From a virus, in IMG/VR virus record IMGVR_UViG_3300035157_001069, positions 1-64,000 of that record: a DNA stretch of 64,000 nt, one strand, 5' to 3'. This document shows positions 41,801 to 50,230 of the stretch, in pieces. The notes beneath the pieces are model-generated. The model was not told the DNA's origin. It searched no databases and worked only from the letters and a program-made list of their open reading frames with translations. A program made the translations under genes and the position numbers. Each line of letters opens with the position of its first letter. The first letter of the stretch is position 1.

Positions 41801-43333
41801 TTATCTCCATTCTATTTGAGCACCGCCGCGCTTCATGAGACCTTGCACCACGATGTTCAAGGAATCAGCGCAATCATCATGAGGAGCGTGTCCAAAATTG
41901 ATTACCTCGTCAGTCATACAACTAAAATCTCGGAACTTATTGAAAATGACCTTTTTACGTTGAAAAAGACCCATAATCCCACGCAGTCGAGCAAGCTTGT
42001 CGCCTCTAAAACCTTTGACAGGACTAACACTTAAATTATAAAGCTGCCATTCATTGAATAATATTCTTTTTAAATCACCTTCAAAACTTTTTTGATAAGC
42101 CACTACTTCAGGCCAAATCACCACAGGAGAATCTGTTTTGAAAAACTGCTTATCCTCATTCATCGACAACAAGTTCCAATCAGCTAGTAACTCACATAAA
42201 GCTTCTATCTTCTCTATGTTTCCCATCGACCGCATCCTGCGGTAATCAATAATGTAAACAGTATCTTCAACCCTGCCAGCCAAGGTAAAGACAGTCCAAT
42301 CGTTCCTCTCCGACATGCCAGCAGATAAGTCTATTCCGACACCGATAATGTCGTAATCGTCGGGGACTTCGCCTCTTACAAACATCTCAGGTGAAATGCC
42401 TAATTCTGATGTTTTGACAGGTTGATTTAAGTATTGATAAGAAAACGCAACACGATCCTCTGACTGTAATTTCAACAGATATTTAGCAGACCACATCGAA
42501 GGCCAATAAGACCTTGGAGTACCGTTATCGTCGTAACTCAATGCACCTTGTGTTATAACTTTCCATCCACGTTTCTCACAAAAAGTTGTAGTAAATAGGT
42601 CGTCAAAATGGAAACGAGTGCCTAGAGCGATGGCACGAGCCCCTTGGAACATGGTGGGGACAATAACATTATTCCAGTTGGCTTCCATCTCCCGTCGAAT
42701 GTCCGGGTTAGCAATCGCTGCAGCACTCTTGATTGCGTCGTCAACAATGATTAAAGAGCTACGTTTAGAAGTAATTGTTCCTTTAAGTCCAGCGCAAGCA
42801 ACAGTAAAAGCATCTTCCCCTCTTATATCTATCTCTGCGAAATCAAAATCAATAGACCACAGTTCATCGCTCGTGCGGGTTTTCGATAAACGAACTGTCG
42901 GAAAAATTTCTTGATATTCCTTGTTCATTATGAGATTTTTTATCGCCGCGCTCTTGTTTCTAGAAACGTCAACGTTGTATGAAACGTATAAAGTTCTCAG
43001 TAATTTTTTAGCTTGTGCATGACGGCCAATAAGCCAAGCAACTAACAAGCCTATTACCGTCGATTTGGCACTACCTCGAGGACTTAACAGGCATGTGTTA
43101 GGTCCTGCAATATCTAATAAATGCTCGTTGCTTTCACCTGTTAAAAACTGCTTGTGCCATACCTTCATATGATCAGCAGCAGGCTTGCCCATCATGCTGC
43201 AGAAGTAGGCAAAATTGTTCCTAGCCTTTAAAACATGTGGGGGAGTGACCTCCACTTTAGGCTCAGTCTTAACAGCTTTGGCCGCTAGTTGAGCGCTACG
43301 TCTCCTCGCGAGAGATACTGAAGCATTTGACAT
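41801..43333 (-). CDS. Terminase large subunit
   Basis: The packaging ATPase motifs are present: Walker A SPRGSAKST (84-92), Walker B LIIVDDA, and the coupling-motif region. The C-terminal nuclease domain begins VGIDLSAGMSERNDWTVFTLAG with the first metal-binding Asp and ends in a region with ...HAPHDDCADSL, where the last acidic pair completes the RNase H-like site. It translocates DNA into the prohead and cuts concatemers. Length 510 is typical. Confidence 0.92.
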   Translation of the reverse strand: MSNASVSLARRRSAQLAAKAVKTEPKVEVTPPHVLKARNNFAYFCSMMGKPAADHMKVWHKQFLTGESNEHLLDIAGPNTCLLSPRGSAKSTVIGLLVAWLIGRHAQAKKLLRTLYVSYNVDVSRNKSAAIKNLIMNKEYQEIFPTVRLSKTRTSDELWSIDFDFAEIDIRGEDAFTVACAGLKGTITSKRSSLIIVDDAIKSAAAIANPDIRREMEANWNNVIVPTMFQGARAIALGTRFHFDDLFTTTFCEKRGWKVITQGALSYDDNGTPRSYWPSMWSAKYLLKLQSEDRVAFSYQYLNQPVKTSELGISPEMFVRGEVPDDYDIIGVGIDLSAGMSERNDWTVFTLAGRVEDTVYIIDYRRMRSMGNIEKIEALCELLADWNLLSMNEDKQFFKTDSPVVIWPEVVAYQKSFEGDLKRILFNEWQLYNLSVSPVKGFRGDKLARLRGIMGLFQRKKVIFNKFRDFSCMTDEVINFGHAPHDDCADSLNIVVQGLMKRGGAQIEWR

Positions 43334-43365
43334 ACTTCAAGTGTAGGCTTTATTCACTATTTCTT

Positions 43366-43599
43366 CTACGGTAATACGATAGTTTCCTTCTGTCTCCAAC
43401 CCTTTCTTTCGACCCAAGCATTAAACTCAGCCTTGGCTTCAGGGGTCAAATAGCCGAAGAATCTATTCAATGCATGTTTTAGGGCATAATTTTTATCTTC
43501 ATATTTATCCAACTCTAGACCTCCATGAAGAGCACAACATGCATCAAGCAAATCATAGATAGGTACTTGGATCCGAGCGTTTTCTTGTTCCCTATTCAT
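43366..43599 (-). CDS. Small unknown protein near terminase
   Basis: A 77-residue helical protein with two adjacent cysteines (DACCALHGG). It lies just upstream of the terminase gene. Too short for a standard terminase small subunit. No family recognised. Confidence 0.5.
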   Translation of the reverse strand: MNREQENARIQVPIYDLLDACCALHGGLELDKYEDKNYALKHALNRFFGYLTPEAKAEFNAWVERKGWRQKETIVLP

Positions 43600-43636
43600 A
43601 AATAGTGAATAAAAATAAAAGAGTTATATTTGTTCA

Positions 43637-44245
43637 CTATAGGAGTAATCCTGGGTTATAGATTAAATTACCAACCAATGCTATTCTTTCTCCACTATTG
43701 TCCTCTCCCTTGACCTCGTGCTGTTCGTGACTAGAAAATAAAGTGAGGTTACCTTCCTTAGCAGGGATGGTTTTATCCTCTATTTCTAGGGGAGCAGACT
43801 CCTCTGAAGTACGAGAATAATAGCTAAAGCTCAATGCAAATGGAAAATGGTTATGAGATATAACTCCTTGAGCTCCGTCGTACATAATCCCCCAACAAGC
43901 GGTCAATTCAAACGCTCTGGGATGCCATCCGCTATTCTGGGCTACCTGCGCAATAAGTTCAGGGGAAACCGCTTCTAAGAAAGAACCCGGCATGTGACTG
44001 TTGCTCGCAATATTGCAAGCGACTCGTGGGGTAATCCATAAAACTATATCGAGAATTTTTCTTACATATTCATTGTCATCTGCATGCAGATCCATTCGCG
44101 TGATAGATGCTGCCGAAGAAACCTCTCCACTTTCTGGTACTACTTTGTTGTCAATATTTGATTTTATATAATCACTTAACGACGGATTGAATTCTTCTAG
44201 GTTAATACCAAAATCTTGAACATTGACTGTTTCAATTAAGCTCAT
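43637..44245 (-). CDS. Putative 2OG-Fe(II)/cupin oxygenase
   Basis: The C-terminal core carries GVISHNHFPFALSFSYY (127-143, H131 and H133), LEIEDKTIPAKEGNLTLFSSHEQHEV with distal H176 (167-178), and R187 in GERIALVGNL. This is the 2OG-Fe(II) double-stranded beta-helix order with HxH in place of HxD. Coupled by ATGA to the gene at 44242. Possibly one of the tailoring oxygenases of this phage. Confidence 0.55.
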   Translation of the reverse strand: MSLIETVNVQDFGINLEEFNPSLSDYIKSNIDNKVVPESGEVSSAASITRMDLHADDNEYVRKILDIVLWITPRVACNIASNSHMPGSFLEAVSPELIAQVAQNSGWHPRAFELTACWGIMYDGAQGVISHNHFPFALSFSYYSRTSEESAPLEIEDKTIPAKEGNLTLFSSHEQHEVKGEDNSGERIALVGNLIYNPGLLL

Positions 44246-44526
44246 AATGCATGGCGCACTTTTTCAACAACTTGATCAATTACATTAACATCTAAGCCAA
44301 GGAAAGGTGGGATAATTCCTAGTATTCTTAACAACCCATCCAAGAATAAAGCTAGACATGTGAAGCCTAGAATCATGCTGATAATTGTTGCGTTTCTATT
44401 ATGCTGTTTCATTGATGCTTCGTCTATAGCCTTCGCCTTGGCTACAGCGTCAGCCAGCATAATGTCTACTTCTTCTTTTGTGTAACACAAGTGAGGTACA
44501 ATCTCCCGAATTTTATCTTCGGTCAT
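44242..44526 (-). CDS. Small membrane protein
   Basis: A 94-residue protein with a hydrophobic helix at about residues 46-68 (ATIISMILGFTCLALFLDGLL) flanked by charged segments. Could be a lysis-accessory or membrane-associated virion protein. Overlaps the oxygenase gene downstream as ATGA. Confidence 0.55.
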   Translation of the reverse strand: MTEDKIREIVPHLCYTKEEVDIMLADAVAKAKAIDEASMKQHNRNATIISMILGFTCLALFLDGLLRILGIIPPFLGLDVNVIDQVVEKVRHAL

Positions 44527-44548
44527 GGAACATGATTTTTTTCTTAGG

Positions 44549-45061
44549 TTACTTCTCTTCTACCAAAGCAGCCCATACAGATTCGTAAGCAAGTTCTAAT
44601 GCGTTGATAACATCATCATTGCCTTTAAATATAGATTTTAGTTCTCGCATTACTTTATCCGCACCTGCGAGGACTAATCCTCTCCTGTCTGTTACTTTTG
44701 ACATCTTCTCAACTTCTACGACATGTCCTCTGAGTTCTTTTGATAGATGCGCAATCCTAGTCGCAGCCGCATCAGGTTTAACTATATCGTTCATTACCTG
44801 TTGCCTCAAAAAGTCTATATCACCCTCTAACTTGACAATTTCTCCTAGCATTAACTCCCTGCTATTCAGCTTGGGATACTTGGTTAAGATCCATTTTTCT
44901 AATGCTGAGAATCCACCATCGTAACCTAGAACACCCGCATAGAGCCAAATTTCGTATACCGAATAAGTCTTGTCTACATACGTCAGAAAACATTCACGAC
45001 GATCTTGATCTAAAGCATTTAAAAAATTCTGTACTAAATCAATCTGGGTTGTTGAACTCAT
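44549..45061 (-). CDS. Candidate terminase small subunit or HTH protein
   Basis: A 170-residue helical protein. The N-terminal half (YSVYEIWLYAGVLGYDGGFSALEKWI) can be read as a helix-turn-helix and a long coiled coil follows (LKLEGDIDFLRQQV). That layout fits terminase small subunits, and its place upstream of the terminase gene with short genes between is compatible. No direct homology was seen; confidence is low. Confidence 0.35.
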   Translation of the reverse strand: MSSTTQIDLVQNFLNALDQDRRECFLTYVDKTYSVYEIWLYAGVLGYDGGFSALEKWILTKYPKLNSRELMLGEIVKLEGDIDFLRQQVMNDIVKPDAAATRIAHLSKELRGHVVEVEKMSKVTDRRGLVLAGADKVMRELKSIFKGNDDVINALELAYESVWAALVEEK

Positions 45062-45765
45062 CCAAAGAAGCTTGCTCCTGACCTAGTAATAGCACCTCTG
45101 GCGTCTGCGCGCATGTTCCTCTCTTCCATGTACTTTTCTTTCTGGGTTTGACGCAGTTCATCCCCTCGTGTTCTTTCTAGCAATCTATCTTGAGCACCTT
45201 GTACCTTTGTCTGCAATCTATTTTGGATTCCCTTAGCCATATAACCTAGGCGATCTTCTTGTCCTTGAACACGAGTTGTTCTCCTGTCTTGATCTCCTGA
45301 GACCTTCTTACCTAGACGGTTTTCTTCTCCTGCTACACGTAAATTTTTGCGATACTGATCTCCCTCTGCTCCAGTCTGCAATCTATTAATCCATCCTTCA
45401 TGTCCCATCAATTCTTTCGTAATTCCACCTTCAGCGGCCATCAGCTTGGCTATGTTGCCAGTCCTTAGGTTTTCTAGAATACTTGCGTGATAGGAACTGC
45501 TAGCCCTCTGAGCGTCGTCGTAATCTAAGGCTAGACCCATGTTCGCTAAGGTCTTACCTGTGCTCAAGATAGCTCCAGAAGCTGCTGCTCCAATTGACTT
45601 GTTATTTGGATTTGCCTTCGCCCAATCATATATCTGCTGCATTCCGATATCGTATCTACCACTGCCTAAGCCAGTCGGATTCCATGGTAGAGTCGAACCA
45701 AATCCCGTACTCCCTGCGCCTGAGTTAAGTAGTGAGCTCGCTAAACTTGCGAAAACTGATGACAT
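45058..45765 (-). CDS. Virion protein with seven hendecad repeats
   Basis: Residues 130-206 hold about seven consecutive 11-residue repeats of the form V-x-G-x-Q-D-R-L-x-x-K/R (for example VSGDQDRRTTR, VQGQEDRLGYM). Eleven-residue (hendecad) periodicity predicts a long right-handed coiled coil, as in ejection or internal virion proteins. The N-terminal region is Gly/Ser/Asn-rich with a hydrophobic patch. Overlaps the next gene (ATGA). Confidence 0.65.
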   Translation of the reverse strand: MSSVFASLASSLLNSGAGSTGFGSTLPWNPTGLGSGRYDIGMQQIYDWAKANPNNKSIGAAASGAILSTGKTLANMGLALDYDDAQRASSSYHASILENLRTGNIAKLMAAEGGITKELMGHEGWINRLQTGAEGDQYRKNLRVAGEENRLGKKVSGDQDRRTTRVQGQEDRLGYMAKGIQNRLQTKVQGAQDRLLERTRGDELRQTQKEKYMEERNMRADARGAITRSGASFFG

Positions 45766-45789
45766 GATAATACCCCCTATAAAGTTAGT

Positions 45790-46383
45790 TTACCTGTTTG
45801 CAATAGTATTGATCATTGATTGTCTGCTAGCTTCCCTCTTGCGAAGGATATCTTTGTAGTAATCAGTTGTTTCAGTCGTATGTGTCTTTTCAGGGTGAGA
45901 AGAAGTCTCCGCGCTTAATGATTCCCTGAACAACTGCTTCTCCCCGTCGACAGTTCGTGCTGCCTCTGCCGCTGCCGCTTCGTTCTTAGCTTGAACATCA
46001 GGAGCTACTCCTCTATACCTCATTGCCACAGCTGCATCTGAAGGAGCCCCAGGTTCGTTATCTCTTCGGTAGATAGCAGCACGTTCTCTTGCAGACCTAG
46101 TGTCTCCTTTACCCGAAGGGATATCTTTTTTTATATCCTCGTAAATATCTTTGCGGACAGTTCCATAGCGTTCCAAGGGTCCACTGACCTCGTTGTACAT
46201 TTGTTTTTGATCCTCTGTGTATTCTTCATCAGTAGGTTCGGCCCCTGCAGGGTAATCCATTACTACATTTCTGTAGCCTTGATCTTCTCCTTCCACGTCG
46301 GTAGGTTCTGGAATATCTATAGAGTAGCTGCTTGGCTTGGAAGTTGGATCTTTATAGATCTCGTCAAAAGCTCTTTTATTCAT
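45790..46383 (-). CDS. Unknown charged virion-region protein
   Basis: A 197-residue, Glu/Asp/Lys-rich protein with an Ala-rich segment (DVQAKNEAAAAEAARTV). Probably helical or disordered. It belongs to the run of virion-type genes downstream of 56122. No family recognised. Confidence 0.55.
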   Translation of the reverse strand: MNKRAFDEIYKDPTSKPSSYSIDIPEPTDVEGEDQGYRNVVMDYPAGAEPTDEEYTEDQKQMYNEVSGPLERYGTVRKDIYEDIKKDIPSGKGDTRSARERAAIYRRDNEPGAPSDAAVAMRYRGVAPDVQAKNEAAAAEAARTVDGEKQLFRESLSAETSSHPEKTHTTETTDYYKDILRKREASRQSMINTIANR

Positions 46384-46385
46384 AA

Positions 46386-46874
46386 TTACTGCATTAAGAG
46401 GCCAGCACCAAGAAGCAATCTAGTTACCATGTTCTTAGTATCTCTTCCTCTTTGATAATCTAAAGTCGGATTAACTTTATTTTGTAAGTCCGATATATTC
46501 TTCGCGTTATATTCACTTGCTCTTTGCTGGAAAATATCAGTTATTCCCTTATTGAAATTAGGATTAGACATAGGTATTCCACTGTCTACATATTTACCCT
46601 GTTCTGCATCCCAATGATATCCTGTAGGTTTTTGCATCGTTACCTCTTCATCATTTATCTTTTGGACTTCAACAGGGCCAATAACAGTCCTATTAATGGT
46701 ATCTGCACCCGAAGTTAATGATTTCTCGAGTAAATCCCGCAGCTGTTGCATATTTTCATTCTTATTCTGCATATTTTGAGCCCAGGTGTTTAACGCCGCA
46801 GCATTAAGATTCCTGTTGTTTATCGCATTTGTTATATCTTCTACCGTGTTGTAAACTACTACCTTGTCTGACAT
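46386..46874 (-). CDS. Unknown virion-region protein
   Basis: A 162-residue Asn/Gln-rich protein. The C-terminus has MVTRLLLGAGLLMQ, a short hydrophobic end. Two bases separate it from the next gene, so it is in an operon. No family recognised. Confidence 0.55.
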   Translation of the reverse strand: MSDKVVVYNTVEDITNAINNRNLNAAALNTWAQNMQNKNENMQQLRDLLEKSLTSGADTINRTVIGPVEVQKINDEEVTMQKPTGYHWDAEQGKYVDSGIPMSNPNFNKGITDIFQQRASEYNAKNISDLQNKVNPTLDYQRGRDTKNMVTRLLLGAGLLMQ

Positions 46875-46920
46875 TGGTTTAAAGAGCTATTCCTTTACTA
46901 ATAATAGTGGTTCCACTCAC

Positions 46921-47520
46921 CTAAAAAGGATAAGCGTAGCCCGCCCACTTACTGTCCTTGAGATTAAGATCGGCTTCTTTCTGAGCAGAGCCATCAAGGT
47001 ATGACATGAATATGTTTGGATTCACTTTATGGTTCACATCCGCTATGTTTACATTCGTAGTCGATTCATTTACATTCTTGAAGGTCTCGTTAATGATATT
47101 AAGCATATCCGCGTTGCTCTGATTGCCAAGGTTCGAGTTGTCGATTCCCGTGCCTTGAACTGCCTCTTTGCTCACGTCGTTTCTACTGCCTAGGACTGAG
47201 CTCAATAAAGATGATACGTCTCCATCGTCTATACCACCCATTAAATTACCTATTAAAGCCATTTTTTGCTGTTGCTTCGCTCTCTTATTGATCAGCTTCC
47301 TCTCTTCTATTGCCTGATCTTTAGCTATCTCCTGCCTCCTGATGCCACCTACTTCTCTTAGAGAAGTATCAGCAAGATTCATTCCCTCCTTAAATGCTAC
47401 CTTTGGTATTTCCAGTTGCTGCTTCAATATCTCCGTATCCTTGATTTGGCTAAAAGCCTGTAATGCAGGATATTGAATACCTCCTAAGGAGGCTGCGGTG
47501 TTTGTGAAAGAAAATCCCAT
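46921..47520 (-). CDS. Unknown helical virion protein
   Basis: A 199-residue protein (start ATG 47520, MGFSFTNTA; an in-frame start at 47538 would overlap the upstream gene). Contains a basic coiled coil (IEERKLINKRAKQQQK) followed by Asn/Ser-rich sequence with repeated NVN turns. Probably part of the virion. Confidence 0.55.
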   Translation of the reverse strand: MGFSFTNTAASLGGIQYPALQAFSQIKDTEILKQQLEIPKVAFKEGMNLADTSLREVGGIRRQEIAKDQAIEERKLINKRAKQQQKMALIGNLMGGIDDGDVSSLLSSVLGSRNDVSKEAVQGTGIDNSNLGNQSNADMLNIINETFKNVNESTTNVNIADVNHKVNPNIFMSYLDGSAQKEADLNLKDSKWAGYAYPF

Positions 47521-47521
47521 A

Positions 47522-48400
47522 TTAGATATTGGATGCAACTAAAGCGCTTGAGTTAGCAAAGTTACTTGCTAATCCAGCCATTTGAGCCATTTCTTGCTGT
47601 GCCATTAACTGATCAATTCTTTGTCTAAGCTCTGCGTTTTGAATGTTGTCTAATTGTCTTTGTTGATTAGCTATCTTCACTCTTCTGTCTTGCTCTAAGT
47701 CTGGATTGAAACCATAAGCAATACCTCTACCAGCTTGCTTACCCATTCCACCACCAAGCATAGAACCAAGAGTTGCTCCTGCAAATGTTCCAATACCAGG
47801 TAAAACTAAGCTACCTAAGAATCCCCCTAGAGCAGTGCCTCCAATAGTGCCGCCAATTTTTCCGCCTGCTTCAAGACTATTTACCCAGCGAGGATCTGCA
47901 GTGTCTCCTAGTTCTGACATGCCATCAGCAATAGCCAAGATTGTACCTAGTCCTGCTAAACCTTGAATACGTGGAACTGCATTTTTCCCGAATAGAACGT
48001 TAGCTGGTCCCGGCTTCCATCCTCTTACTTTTACTGGACCAAAACCTACAGCATCATCTGCTCTGGATAAAGCTAAAGCATCACCAAAAGTCTGTGGTCT
48101 GATCTGTCTCCAATTAGCTCTTCTTACTGCATCACCATATACCGCTTTGTCTAAACCTTGCCTAAACCCATCACCCATAGCTCTTCTGTTTATTCCACCA
48201 AATACTCCACCTCTTCTAACACCCTCTGATATTCCTAGCCCACCGCCTAGTTCTATTAAGTAATTTCTTAACTGTTTTTGAGCTTGTGGATTACCTCTGG
48301 CTTGACTCAGTAGCTTCTTGACTTCTACGTTACCTCCGGCGTCTTCCTGCAATAATCTAAGAAGTGCTAAATAGTCCTGATTCAAGTTCGCAGTTGCCAT
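47522..48400 (-). CDS. Gly-zipper membrane-active virion protein
   Basis: A long glycine-zipper region (about residues 178-225, GGKIGGTIGGTALGGFLGSLVLPGIG and onward) can form helices that pack in membranes. It is preceded by a basic helical part and followed by a Gln-rich coiled coil (QRQLDNIQNAELRQRIDQLMAQQ). This fits an ejection protein that inserts into the host membrane during DNA entry. Confidence 0.6.
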   Translation of the reverse strand: MATANLNQDYLALLRLLQEDAGGNVEVKKLLSQARGNPQAQKQLRNYLIELGGGLGISEGVRRGGVFGGINRRAMGDGFRQGLDKAVYGDAVRRANWRQIRPQTFGDALALSRADDAVGFGPVKVRGWKPGPANVLFGKNAVPRIQGLAGLGTILAIADGMSELGDTADPRWVNSLEAGGKIGGTIGGTALGGFLGSLVLPGIGTFAGATLGSMLGGGMGKQAGRGIAYGFNPDLEQDRRVKIANQQRQLDNIQNAELRQRIDQLMAQQEMAQMAGLASNFANSSALVASNI

Positions 48401-48447
48401 CGAAGCTTAGTCACAATATTCCTATGATCGTATTCTAATAACTATTT

Positions 48448-49266
48448 CTAGGTGGCGACTGAATCCTGCATATACGACAACTTTTGGGGCTCAACCCAAT
48501 TCACGTATTTAGACATATTTTCGGTATCCATATTTAATTTCTTACATTTATAAAACTGAGGAGCATTTGGCCTATTGTCTACACATTCAATAGACGTATG
48601 GACATAATCAGCATTATGACGCTTATCAGGTCTTTCCCTCCACTTACCATTCACCTTCTCGTATCTCTTCTCGTCGAAAGGAACATCGTAATCTTCTATG
48701 TATTGCCACACGTCATCATGAGTCCAATCACGTAATGGATACAAAAATGTCGGTCCTTCAGGCAATGTTCTTGCTTCTACTCTCGTACCAGCGTCCCCTC
48801 CAAGTATTGGATCTGAATCACAACGTTTATGTCCAATCCATATTGCATCAAATATTGGTACTTCTAGTTTTTCTTGTGTTGGTCTATTCAAAATATCTAA
48901 AGCCGTCACAAAAGGCAAATCATCAACAGGCTCTGTGATACCTGTTGGACAAGTTAAAACAGTCTTATTTATTCTGTAATAATTTTGCACTTCAAATTCA
49001 TCCCCACTACGTTGCATGGCTGTAGCGAAAGGATGCCATGTATGAACAAATAAATCCCATTCTCGAATAATCCGATCATGAAACTCGTATTTAAAAGGCT
49101 GCCATAATTCCCTGAAGAATATGACAGGTACACGAATGCCATGTCGTCTTAACAAATGCAGTAAAACCATGCTGTCTTTCCCTCCAGACCATGCAACCAT
49201 GGTTGAAAGAAAGTGGTTTACTGATGTATCAATAATCTGATCTGTGCGTTCTAGCTTAGTAAGCAA
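48448..49266 (-). CDS. CysH/PAPS-reductase-family ATP pyrophosphatase
   Basis: The ATP-binding PP-loop S27-G-G-K-D-S32 follows VAW, as in PAPS reductases and DndC-like proteins of the adenine nucleotide alpha-hydrolase family. Conserved pieces FRELWQPF, RRDWTHDDVWQYI (near PLRDWTHDDV) and Cys residues TCPTG, SIECVD and YKCKK are seen. The C-terminal ECGLH motif for PAPS reductase is absent, so a thio-modification or adenylation reaction is more likely than sulfate reduction. Found in phages; substrate unknown. Confidence 0.8.
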   Translation of the reverse strand: MLTKLERTDQIIDTSVNHFLSTMVAWSGGKDSMVLLHLLRRHGIRVPVIFFRELWQPFKYEFHDRIIREWDLFVHTWHPFATAMQRSGDEFEVQNYYRINKTVLTCPTGITEPVDDLPFVTALDILNRPTQEKLEVPIFDAIWIGHKRCDSDPILGGDAGTRVEARTLPEGPTFLYPLRDWTHDDVWQYIEDYDVPFDEKRYEKVNGKWRERPDKRHNADYVHTSIECVDNRPNAPQFYKCKKLNMDTENMSKYVNWVEPQKLSYMQDSVAT

Positions 49267-49298
49267 ATGCGTATCCCCAATACGCTCCTAAATATACC

Positions 49299-49715
49299 TT
49301 AAATTAACGCAGCGCCAACCGTGATCACACCACTAAGTATTGCAGAATTTCTGCTAGCTTTGGCTTGAGATCTTGCTGCTCTTTCTTGAGCTTTTCTCAT
49401 CTCTTCAGCAGCTTCGTCTTCTGCTTTTTGGGCAAGCATCTGACCAGCCATTTGTGTGGCTTCTGCTTGTCCTGGGACTCCAAATGAATCCGACTGATCT
49501 AGAACATTATCAAAACTCCGCTTAGCATTAGAACTTTGAAATAGTCGGTCTGCTGCTTGACTACCATATGCTTTGGCTTGATCAAGTGTATTGTTAAATT
49601 TCTGAGCCCCTGATGTTTGGTCTGCAAAGTAACTATCTAATTTGCTGTCATCATCCGTCTCAGAAAATGCATCTCTAATCGCTTGAGTAAGAAGGTCTAG
49701 ATCTTGGGCTGACAT
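49299..49715 (-). CDS. Coiled-coil virion protein with C-terminal hydrophobic end
   Basis: A Gln/Ala/Asp-rich 138-residue helical protein (AEEMRKAQERAARSQAKASR) with a hydrophobic C-terminus (ILSGVITVGAALI). Typical of small ejection-type virion proteins in this operon. No family recognised. Confidence 0.55.
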   Translation of the reverse strand: MSAQDLDLLTQAIRDAFSETDDDSKLDSYFADQTSGAQKFNNTLDQAKAYGSQAADRLFQSSNAKRSFDNVLDQSDSFGVPGQAEATQMAGQMLAQKAEDEAAEEMRKAQERAARSQAKASRNSAILSGVITVGAALI

Positions 49716-49717
49716 GG

Positions 49718-50230
49718 TTATCGGAAAACGGATTTACCCCTATTGAATATATTCATTATATTGTCCGAACTAAATACTCCTTGACTAGTGTTAGGGGTAT
49801 AAATTTCAACAGGCATATCTGTATTCCACTCAGTTGTCCTACCCCCGTAAATAGAATCATTATTAAACGGATCATTGATTAATTTTCCGGAAGAATAATT
49901 AATGTTTGAACTTGGGTTGTTATAGATAGAATCTGGATCTCCCGCCTCTGATTCATACCATCCTTGTCTAATAGACGAATCACTTGGTCCTGATAATTTG
50001 CTGACCAATGTAGGGGCAAACTGCGCTCCTATTTTGCCCACAGCACCTATTAAAGCATTACCCCATATTTGATTCGCACCGACATCTCCTATGTATTCAG
50101 TTGATTGCGCGTCTCTCCATCCTTTATGTTTATATCCTGCTGCTCTTAATGCAGCGGAAGCCATAGATGTTCCTGACGACCCATACCCAGAGCTTCCTAA
50201 ATCTTCGTACATCCCTCCCATTAAGCTCAT
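49718..50230 (-). CDS. Gly/Ser/Asn-rich virion protein
   Basis: A 170-residue protein with Gly/Ser-rich N-terminus and an aromatic, Asn-rich C-terminal part (DPDSIYNNPSSNINYSS). A short hydrophobic stretch (WGNALIGAVGKIGAQFAPTLV) is present. Overlaps the next gene by one base. Structural role from context. Confidence 0.55.
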   Translation of the reverse strand: MSLMGGMYEDLGSSGYGSSGTSMASAALRAAGYKHKGWRDAQSTEYIGDVGANQIWGNALIGAVGKIGAQFAPTLVSKLSGPSDSSIRQGWYESEAGDPDSIYNNPSSNINYSSGKLINDPFNNDSIYGGRTTEWNTDMPVEIYTPNTSQGVFSSDNIMNIFNRGKSVFR

